Of a stretch of 5,022 bases of DNA, positions 1-3,534 are shown one piece after another. Source of the stretch: Bacteroidota bacterium (GTDB lineage: Bacteria > Bacteroidota > Bacteroidia > Bacteroidales > B18-G4). The stretch is taken from NCBI GenBank assembly GCA_003648575.1, contig QMPN01000235.1:1-5022 (forward strand), read 5' to 3'. Below the pieces are notes generated by a model that did no database searches, had not been told where the DNA came from, and was given only the letters and a program-made list of their open reading frames with translations. Both the position numbers and the translations under genes were made by a program. Position 1 is the first letter of the stretch. Each line of letters begins with the position of its first letter.

Positions 1-31
1 TGGACTGAATATAAATTAGGTAATGGGCAGC

Positions 32-727
32 TTATCCGGTCTCTCCGATCCTGACAAGTTCCTTCTTATTCAGGATCTCTATAACATTGCCGTCGACCCT
101 GAGAAGGCCCTGGTCCCTGAAGACTTTTATTACCCTGATCACATTTTCTTTCGACATGGCAGTCAGGTCAGCAATATCCTGCCGGCTGATGGTAATGATG
201 AAAGGATTACGGCCGTAAATTTCATCCAGCAGAAAAATAAATGCATCCGCTATGCGGCCATGCATCTGCTTCTGGGTGAGGTTGATGAATTTCTTGAAAT
301 TTGCGATGGAAATTTGATTTGTCCTTTTCAGAAGATCGCAGGCGAAAACCGGGTTGTGCTCGATCAGTTCCTCAATGATCTTGGTATCCACCAGACATGC
401 GGTAGTTTCTTCAACTGCAGCAACAGAAAAATGATGCCGGTAATCAACAAACATTCCGGGGCCGCCGATCATTTGTACCGGCTTGGCAAAAGATAAGATG
501 AGGTTCCTTTTATTGAGGCCTTCGATGTATAATTTTGCGAGTCCTTCTGTAATGCAGGCAACATGAGTGAGAGGGGATCCCTGCTTGAAAATGATCTCAC
601 CCTTATTAAAGGTAAGTTCATAACGGTTCTTATCAACATGTTCAAGCTCTTCATCGTTAAGCAGAGCAAATATATTATTTCGTTTTTTGCAGTTTTTACA
701 GTTGTGTAGATGGTCTTTGGTCGACAT
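32..727 (-). CDS. Crp/Fnr-family transcriptional regulator, FNR-like
   Basis: A cytoplasmic DNA-binding regulator of 231 aa, a normal full length for the family. Residues about 20-120 form the cyclic-nucleotide-binding-like beta-roll (GEIIFKQG at 43-50, ITEGLAKLY at 59-67). A long dimerisation helix follows (about 121-150), then a C-terminal winged helix-turn-helix: SRQDIADLTAMSKENVIRVI at 181-200. K193, E194 and R198 align with the DNA-contacting R180, E181 and R185 of E. coli CRP. The stretch HHFSVAAVEETTACLV resembles FNR rather than CRP, and the GEL...RSA cAMP pocket of CRP is not seen, so cAMP binding is unlikely. C10 and C13 form an N-terminal CxxC, and C111 aligns by eye with FNR C122, but FNR C29 corresponds to I19. 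The signal is therefore unknown; redox, oxygen or iron-sulfur sensing is an inference. The ATG at 727 is preceded by a weak AGGA (741-738) and a TAACTTTG promoter box. It may regulate itself. Targets are not visible. Confidence 0.93.
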   Translation of the reverse strand: MSTKDHLHNCKNCKKRNNIFALLNDEELEHVDKNRYELTFNKGEIIFKQGSPLTHVACITEGLAKLYIEGLNKRNLILSFAKPVQMIGGPGMFVDYRHHFSVAAVEETTACLVDTKIIEELIEHNPVFACDLLKRTNQISIANFKKFINLTQKQMHGRIADAFIFLLDEIYGRNPFIITISRQDIADLTAMSKENVIRVIKVFRDQGLLRVDGNVIEILNKKELVRIGETG

Positions 728-753
728 AGTGGCTGTGTCCTGTTCAATGCTGG

Positions 754-770
754 TTTGCTATCAGGGCAAA
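754..770. promoter_or_regulatory. Inverted repeat over the Crp/Fnr gene promoter (possible operator)
   Basis: TTTGC (754-758) and GCAAA (766-770) are perfect inverted arms separated by 7 nt. The right arm lies inside the -7 box and the left arm just past the predicted transcription start, a position where a bound repressor would block initiation. Autoregulation by the Crp/Fnr protein is a guess: the arms are neither TGTGA-N6-TCACA (CRP) nor TTGAT-N4-ATCAA (FNR), and short arms such as these can arise by chance because TTTGC is part of the promoter consensus. Confidence 0.25.
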
Positions 771-774
771 GTTA
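767..774 (-). promoter_or_regulatory. Bacteroidota -7 promoter box of the Crp/Fnr gene
   Basis: On the minus strand this reads TAACTTTG, a perfect match to the Bacteroidota primary sigma -7 consensus TAnnTTTG, and it is followed by C as is common. Transcription would start near 760, giving a leader of about 33 nt before the ATG at 727. No clear TTTG -33 box lies at the usual 19-22 nt spacing; a TTTG at 788-785 is only 10 nt away. The same octamer precedes the acidic protein gene at 1515-1522. Confidence 0.5.
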
Positions 775-836
775 TCATAAATAACAAACTCTTGCTTAAT
801 AATGAGCAGTTTTGCATTACCAATTTGCTTAAATAT

Positions 837-909
837 CTGAAAAACGGAATATTCCATTTTCTGTCATTAATGCAGCAAGCGCTGCCCCGTTTTTAGCATC
901 GACGATGCT
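837..909. ncRNA. Candidate structured RNA element (strand unknown)
   Basis: AAAAACGG (840-847) is perfectly complementary to CCGTTTTT (887-894). This 8-bp stem encloses a hairpin GCAGC/GCTGC with a 4-nt loop (872-885) and is followed directly by AGCATC/GATGCT with a 3-nt loop (895-909). Because the outer arms are AAAAACGG and CCGTTTTT, the element ends in a U run when read from either strand. The long-range stem competes with the local palindrome at 841-860, so two alternative folds are possible. No known RNA family is recognised. It could be a small RNA, part of a long Crp/Fnr leader or simply a bidirectional terminator. Confidence 0.25.
841..860. repeat. Near-perfect 20-bp palindrome centred on GGAATATTCC
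   Basis: GGAATATTCC at 846-855 is a perfect 10-bp palindrome, flanked by AAAAC on the left and ATTTT on the right, so the 20-bp site has a single mismatched pair. As DNA it would suit a dimeric regulator, about 90 bp upstream of the predicted Crp/Fnr transcription start. As minus-strand RNA the mismatch becomes a U-G wobble, and the hairpin ends in a U run, so it could instead help terminate transcription arriving from the acidic protein gene. Confidence 0.35.
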
Positions 910-955
910 GTACATATATTTAATGAAATTGTCTGTGCTCATATTTTCAGTGTAA

Positions 956-976
956 TTAGGTTTATTTTAAACCTAA
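956..976. repeat. Perfect 9-bp inverted repeat with 3-nt spacer
   Basis: TTAGGTTTA (956-964) and TAAACCTAA (968-976) are perfect inverted arms around TTT. The site lies 63 bp past the stop of the acidic protein gene. Neither strand continues with a strong T run, so a classical intrinsic terminator is not supported. An operator for a dimeric regulator or an RNA stability hairpin is equally possible. Confidence 0.4.
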
Positions 977-1012
977 CATCAGGGGGACAAGATTGTTCAG
1001 GGAAAAGTGAAG

Positions 1013-1033
1013 AAAAAAACACTGCAAGAGCAG
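1013..1033 (-). terminator. Possible weak intrinsic terminator after the acidic protein gene
   Basis: On the minus strand, starting 7 nt past the stop codon, CTGC-TCTT-GCAG forms a 4-bp GC-rich hairpin, followed by TG and then seven T residues (1019-1013). The stem is short for an intrinsic terminator, but the position directly after the gene and the T run support the call. Confidence 0.4.
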
Positions 1034-1039
1034 GTTTAA

Positions 1040-1501
1040 TTAATCTGTAAGATCAGGATTTGAAAGAATATCATTTGGGTCAACGGGTAGTTTCTTTATC
1101 AGCTTTGACCGTTCATCCAGCAGCCTGTTTATCTCTTTATCAGTGAGGCCGGGATCCTTCAACATCTCATCGATCTTGGCAATGTCGACGGGGATCAGGA
1201 TATCCTCTTTTATCGGTGCTTCTTCAAGGTCAAGGTCACCGGCATCATCACCCAGTTCCATCTTAAGCTGTTCCACCAGGCCGGCGATCATACCCTTTAC
1301 CGGTTCACCGAATTTTTCCAGCAACTCCTCCGATAACTGCTCACGCATATTCTCATAATTACTGAGCAGGAACTCAAAATTCTTGTAAAAAGTCTTGTCA
1401 ATGCCCGGTACGTCATCAAGGGAAGATTTCTCCTTTAGCTTTTTGAACAACTTGATCAGCAAGTCGAGATTTTCATTGAATGACTGTTCTTCACTACCCA
1501 T
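1040..1501 (-). CDS. Hypothetical small acidic helical protein
   Basis: I do not recognise this 153-aa protein. It has no signal peptide and no membrane segment, so it is probably cytoplasmic. It is rich in Glu, Asp, Leu and Lys and is predicted to be largely helical, with heptad-like leucine and isoleucine spacing. An N-terminal helical part (about 8-25, NLDLLIKLFKKLKEK) is followed by FYKNFEFLLSNYENM (about 38-52) and an amphipathic stretch rich in Glu and Leu to about residue 84. An acidic linker (GDDAGDLDLEEAP) then leads to a second helical part containing KIDEMLKDPGLTDKEINRLLDER. The phrases DPGLTD and NPDLTD near the end look like an internal degenerate repeat. The ATG at 1501 is preceded closely by a TAACTTTGC promoter box, which supports the start. 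It reads in the same direction as the Crp/Fnr gene but 312 bp away, so a shared transcript is uncertain. Cysteine is absent. Function unknown; a scaffold or adaptor role would be a guess. Confidence 0.8.
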   Translation of the reverse strand: MGSEEQSFNENLDLLIKLFKKLKEKSSLDDVPGIDKTFYKNFEFLLSNYENMREQLSEELLEKFGEPVKGMIAGLVEQLKMELGDDAGDLDLEEAPIKEDILIPVDIAKIDEMLKDPGLTDKEINRLLDERSKLIKKLPVDPNDILSNPDLTD

Positions 1502-1514
1502 ATCTCTTTTTTTG

Positions 1515-1522
1515 CAAAGTTA
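1515..1522 (-). promoter_or_regulatory. Bacteroidota -7 promoter box of the acidic protein gene
   Basis: The minus strand reads TAACTTTG followed by CAAAAAAAG and then the ATG, 13 nt from box to start codon. Transcription would begin only several nt before the ATG, giving a nearly leaderless mRNA, a pattern common in Bacteroidota. No clear TTTG -33 box is seen at the expected distance. The octamer is identical to that of the Crp/Fnr gene. Confidence 0.5.
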
Positions 1523-1540
1523 CTGTATATTGTTAAAACG

Positions 1541-1570
1541 ATTGTTGCTTAAAATCATTGTCTATATTTG
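1541..1570 (+). promoter_or_regulatory. Promoter of the thioredoxin-fold gene
   Basis: TATATTTG at 1563-1570 is a perfect TAnnTTTG -7 box. An ATTG at 1541-1544 sits 18 nt upstream and could serve as the -33 element, with one mismatch to TTTG. Transcription would start near 1577, leaving an AT-rich leader of about 20 nt with no Shine-Dalgarno sequence. It is divergent from the acidic protein promoter within the same 96-bp gap, so one regulator could affect both genes. Confidence 0.5.
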
Positions 1571-1597
1571 TATGTTAATTAATCTAAACATATAACA

Positions 1598-2107
1598 ATG
1601 AAAACATCACTTTGGTTTACTATCCTTGCAATATTATTTTCCCTTTCCCTGCACTCCCAGAATATCAATAAAAAGATTACCGACAGCGAACTTAACCAGG
1701 AGATCCTGATCGGATATTGTAACAGGGCTGCCCTTCAGGAAGGGGAGTTCGGTGAGTATTATTTGCAGGAATATGAGAATTATGATGCCGATAAGCAATT
1801 TATTGAAAAGATATATAATGTTGAAGGGAGTATCGACATCGTACTGGTTTTAGGAAGCTGGTGCCAGGATAGCCAGGAGCAGGTCCCAAGGTTTTACAGG
1901 ATAATGGATGACGTAAATGTGCCTGATGATGTAATTACTGTTATATGTGTCGACAGAAATAAAACCGGTGGGGAACTGTCAGTTGAACATCTTGGGATTG
2001 AACGTGTTCCTACATTCATCATCTATCGCGGGGGCGAAGAGATTGGCCGCATCATCGAAACCCCCGAAGCATCGCTGGAGGAAGATTTTTGGAATATAAT
2101 AAAATAG
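1598..2107 (+). CDS. Secreted thioredoxin-fold protein with WCQDS active site
   Basis: A 169-aa protein with an N-terminal signal peptide: a short basic start, a hydrophobic core at about 7-18, and likely cleavage after HS at 19-20 leaving an N-terminal Gln. It should act in the periplasm or on the cell surface. The thioredoxin fold is shown by the strand IDIVLVLGSWCQDS (79-92), the strand VITVICVD (112-119), the cis-proline segment RVPTFIIY (P138) and the closing IGRIIETP (149-156). The active site is WCQDS, so the second cysteine of the usual WCxxC is Ser92. Only C89 remains there, and C41 and C117 are elsewhere. A protein with one such cysteine cannot do ordinary disulfide exchange through CxxC, but could be a monothiol reductase, isomerase or binding protein. 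WCxDS thioredoxin-like proteins are, to my knowledge, common in Bacteroidota. The ATG is the only good start. Its stop codon adjoins a heptamer repeat array. Confidence 0.85.
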   Translation: MKTSLWFTILAILFSLSLHSQNINKKITDSELNQEILIGYCNRAALQEGEFGEYYLQEYENYDADKQFIEKIYNVEGSIDIVLVLGSWCQDSQEQVPRFYRIMDDVNVPDDVITVICVDRNKTGGELSVEHLGIERVPTFIIYRGGEEIGRIIETPEASLEEDFWNIIK

Positions 2108-2148
2108 GCGTTGGGCGTTAGGCATTGGGCACTGGGCATTGGGTGTTC
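2107..2148 (+). repeat. Six-copy heptamer tandem repeat, GGCRYTG type
   Basis: Six consecutive 7-bp units are visible: GGCGTTG, GGCGTTA, GGCATTG, GGCACTG, GGCATTG and the degenerate GGTGTTC. The first base is the last base of the thioredoxin-fold gene stop codon. The plus strand has four GGG tracts (2113, 2127, 2134, 2141), with loops of 11, 4 and 4 nt, so a G-quadruplex is possible. Similar G-rich heptamer filler is, from memory, frequent between genes in Bacteroidota genomes. The function is unknown. Confidence 0.8.
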
Positions 2149-2187
2149 CTCCTTCGCTTCGCTACGGCGGGCGCAGTGGGTGTTGAG

Positions 2188-2218
2188 TTAGTTTTAAGTT
2201 ATTAAGTTTATAAATTTA
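2188..2218 (+). promoter_or_regulatory. Possible weak panC promoter
   Basis: TTAG (2188-2191) and TAAATTTA (2211-2218) are spaced 19 nt apart, each one mismatch from the Bacteroidota TTTG and TAnnTTTG elements. Transcription would start near 2225, so the second heptamer array would be in the panC leader. This is the best candidate in the gap, but it is imperfect, and panC could also be read through from the upstream gene. Confidence 0.25.
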
Positions 2219-2225
2219 AGTTATT
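2193..2225 (+). repeat. Direct repeat TTTAAGTTATT, two copies 22 bp apart
   Basis: TTTAAGTTATT occurs at 2193-2203 and again at 2215-2225. The 22-bp spacing is about two helical turns, placing both copies on the same DNA face. The copies straddle a possible weak panC promoter. This may be a regulator-binding pair or just AT-rich filler between the two heptamer arrays. Confidence 0.4.
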
Positions 2226-2235
2226 CACTCCAATT

Positions 2236-2263
2236 AGGCACTAGGCACTAGCAACTAGGCACT
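2236..2263 (+). repeat. Four-copy heptamer tandem repeat AGGCACT before panC
   Basis: The units are AGGCACT, AGGCACT, AGCAACT and AGGCACT, followed by TACTA and the panC ATG. The array ends 5 nt before the start codon, where a ribosome-binding site would lie. The units belong to the same heptamer family as the array at 2107-2148 (GGCACTG against GGCACTA) but are out of phase with it. Together the two arrays frame about 87 bp of other sequence. Confidence 0.75.
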
Positions 2264-2268
2264 TACTA

Positions 2269-3111
2269 ATGGTTGTTTCTTCAAGCATAAAAGATATCCA
2301 GTCAGCCATACGGCAACACAGAACTGACGGGCTTTCGATCGGGTTCGTCCCCACCATGGGAGCATTACACCGGGGGCATATTTCATTGCTGGAGCAGTCG
2401 GTAAAAGAAAACGATATCACCATCGTCAGCATCTTCATAAATCCCATACAATTCAATAATAAGCAGGATCTGGAAAAATATCCCAGGACCCTGGAAGATG
2501 ATTGTAAAAAGCTGGAGGAGGCAGGATGCGATATTGTTTTTGCCCCTTCCTCCGTTGAGATGTATCCGGAAGAGGTGAAGGAACACTACGACTTTGGGCA
2601 ACTTGAAAAGGTAATGGAAGGAGAGCATCGTCCCGGGCATTTCAATGGGGTTGCAGTTGTGGTGAAGAGGCTCTTTGACATTTGCATGCCCAATAAAGCA
2701 TATTTCGGTGAGAAAGACTTCCAGCAGCTTGCTATCATAAAAGCCTTGGTTGAGCAGGAGAACATGCCGCTTGAGATCATAGGCTGCCCCATCATCAGAG
2801 AGGAAGACGGCCTGGCTATGAGCTCCCGCAATGTGCGTCTGAGCCCGGAAGAACGATCCATCGCCCCGGAGATATTTAAAAGCCTGAATTGGATAAAGCA
2901 GCAGGCCGGAGACAGAAGCATCGGGGAAATTGTGATCCTTACCAAAGAAAAGCTAAATGCCATGCCCGGCATGCAGGTCGAATATATCTGCATCGCAGAT
3001 GAGAATACGCTTATGCCTGTACAGAGCTGGGATGAAGCTGACAATATAAGGGCCTTTATTGCACTCTTTATGGGAGATATCAGGCTTATCGATAATCTAA
3101 AAATTAAGTGA
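2269..3111 (+). CDS. panC: Pantothenate synthetase (pantoate--beta-alanine ligase)
   Basis: This cytoplasmic enzyme joins D-pantoate and beta-alanine using ATP, releasing AMP and pyrophosphate, in the last step of pantothenate synthesis for coenzyme A. The 280 aa are the normal length, and the motifs are complete. They include PTMGALHRGH at 28-37 with the HxxH nucleotide-binding pair (H34, H37), FINPIQF at 56-62, YPRTLEDD at 71-78, EGEHRPGHFNGV at 117-128, the strongly diagnostic PNKAYFGEKDFQQL at 141-154, and IIREEDGLAMSSRN at 175-188 with the KMSKS-like SSR loop. The ATG at 2269 gives the usual short N-terminus before the first strand. There is no Shine-Dalgarno; the start follows a heptamer array by 5 nt. 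The next gene, panD, supplies its substrate beta-alanine. The genes are separated by 75 bp that carry a hairpin and a promoter, so panD can also be made separately. Confidence 0.98.
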   Translation: MVVSSSIKDIQSAIRQHRTDGLSIGFVPTMGALHRGHISLLEQSVKENDITIVSIFINPIQFNNKQDLEKYPRTLEDDCKKLEEAGCDIVFAPSSVEMYPEEVKEHYDFGQLEKVMEGEHRPGHFNGVAVVVKRLFDICMPNKAYFGEKDFQQLAIIKALVEQENMPLEIIGCPIIREEDGLAMSSRNVRLSPEERSIAPEIFKSLNWIKQQAGDRSIGEIVILTKEKLNAMPGMQVEYICIADENTLMPVQSWDEADNIRAFIALFMGDIRLIDNLKIK

Positions 3112-3112
3112 A

Positions 3113-3141
3113 GGTTGCCTGTCTTTTAAAGGATAGCTACC
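3113..3141 (+). other. Imperfect stem-loop between panC and panD
   Basis: Starting 2 nt after the panC stop, GGT (3113-3115) pairs with ACC (3139-3141), followed by a U-U mismatch, G3117-C3137, a bulged C3118 and a 7-bp helix (3119-3125 with 3130-3136, two G-U pairs) closed by a TTAA loop. No T run follows. It may limit read-through or protect the panC mRNA end, but the pairing is modest and was worked out by eye. Confidence 0.3.
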
Positions 3142-3146
3142 CTAAA

Positions 3147-3179
3147 GTTGCATTTCTGTGTTGAATTTTTGTAATTTTG
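3147..3179 (+). promoter_or_regulatory. Promoter of panD (Bacteroidota type)
   Basis: TAATTTTG at 3172-3179 matches the TAnnTTTG -7 consensus perfectly and is followed by C. GTTG at 3147-3150, 21 nt upstream, is one mismatch from the TTTG -33 element. The panD ATG is only 7 nt after the -7 box, so the transcript would be nearly leaderless. This would let panD, the membrane protein and rfaE2 be expressed independently of panC. Confidence 0.55.
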
Positions 3180-3186
3180 CCCTGAT

Positions 3187-3531
3187 ATGCAAATCGAAGT
3201 ACTAAAATCGAAGATACACCGGTGCACTATTACCGAGGCCGACCTTCACTATGTCGGAAGCATCGCCATTGATGAAGATCTGATGGATGCTGCTGCATTG
3301 ATCGAGAATGAGAAAGTACATATTTATAATATCTCCAACGGTGAGAGGCTTGCAACCTACGTTATCAAGGGTGAAAGGGGCTCAGGGATCATTTCCCTGA
3401 ATGGTGCCGCTGCCCGTAAAGCCGCCATTGGCGATCTCATTATCATTGTTTCTTATGCTTCAATGGATCCTGAAGAAGCAGCTTCGCACAAGCCTGCGAT
3501 CATTTTCCCTGATGCGAATAATAAACTTTAA
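3187..3531 (+). CDS. panD: Aspartate 1-decarboxylase proenzyme
   Basis: PanD decarboxylates L-aspartate to beta-alanine in the cytoplasm, feeding PanC. It is made as an inactive proenzyme that cuts itself between Gly24 and Ser25, and the new N-terminal serine becomes the catalytic pyruvoyl group. At 114 aa it has close to the usual length. All key positions of the bacterial enzyme are present at their standard numbers: K9, the Y22-V-G24-S25 cleavage site, R54, T57, Y58, and N72-G73 in the SLNGAAAR segment (70-77). The opening [25 protein letters not shown] is typical and fixes the ATG at 3187. The C-terminal tail ([14 protein letters not shown]) is of the normal kind. It ends 3 nt before the GTG start of the membrane protein gene. 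No PanM/PanZ-like maturation factor gene is in the window, in keeping with its restriction to some Gammaproteobacteria. Confidence 0.98.
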   Translation: MQIEVLKSKIHRCTITEADLHYVGSIAIDEDLMDAAALIENEKVHIYNISNGERLATYVIKGERGSGIISLNGAAARKAAIGDLIIIVSYASMDPEEAASHKPAIIFPDANNKL

Positions 3532-3534
3532 TAA

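Larger units (their letters stand above)
728..1039. other. 312-bp intergenic region with several inverted repeats
   Basis: This gap separates the end of the acidic protein gene from the start of the Crp/Fnr gene, both on the minus strand. No convincing coding sequence is present. From left to right it holds the Crp/Fnr promoter and its TTTGC inverted repeat (754-774), a direct repeat TTGCTTAA (792-799 and 825-832, 33 bp apart), a near-perfect palindrome (841-860), stem-loops at 872-885 and 895-909, a perfect 9-bp inverted repeat (956-976), and a terminator-like hairpin (1013-1033). The density of symmetry suggests a structured leader, a small RNA or a set of operators. Which of these applies cannot be told from the sequence. 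Confidence 0.6.

Noticed and set aside
23..496. 157-aa open frame on the plus strand
   Set aside because: It is antisense to the Crp/Fnr gene, whose motifs are unmistakable, and its translation shows no domain or plausible start signal.
32..727. Classical four-cysteine FNR oxygen sensor
   Set aside because: One of the four ligand positions is isoleucine (I19), so the E. coli type cluster site is incomplete; kept only as FNR-like.
872..894. Plus-strand intrinsic terminator GCAGC/GCTGC plus T run
   Set aside because: Four bases separate the hairpin from the T run and no plus-strand gene lies upstream; treated instead as part of the structured element.
687..896. 69-aa open frame on the plus strand spanning the Crp/Fnr start and the intergenic region
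   Set aside because: It starts antisense within the regulator gene, has no promoter or family resemblance, and runs through the inverted repeats at 841-885.
1143..1358. Serine-rich open frame opposite the acidic protein gene (and another at 1395-1595)
   Set aside because: Ser-rich and Ile-rich composition is typical of the antisense shadow of an acidic helical gene; the minus-strand gene has the better promoter and composition.
2107..2263. CRISPR array
   Set aside because: The repeats are 7 bp, contiguous and degenerate with no unique spacers; this is tandem-repeat DNA.
2108..2268. Riboswitch upstream of panC
   Set aside because: The leader is made of heptamer repeats and AT-rich sequence with no stable conserved fold that I can recognise.
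2586..3044. 152-aa open frame on the minus strand
   Set aside because: It is antisense to panC, which is complete with all motifs; the Ser/Met-rich translation is a shadow.
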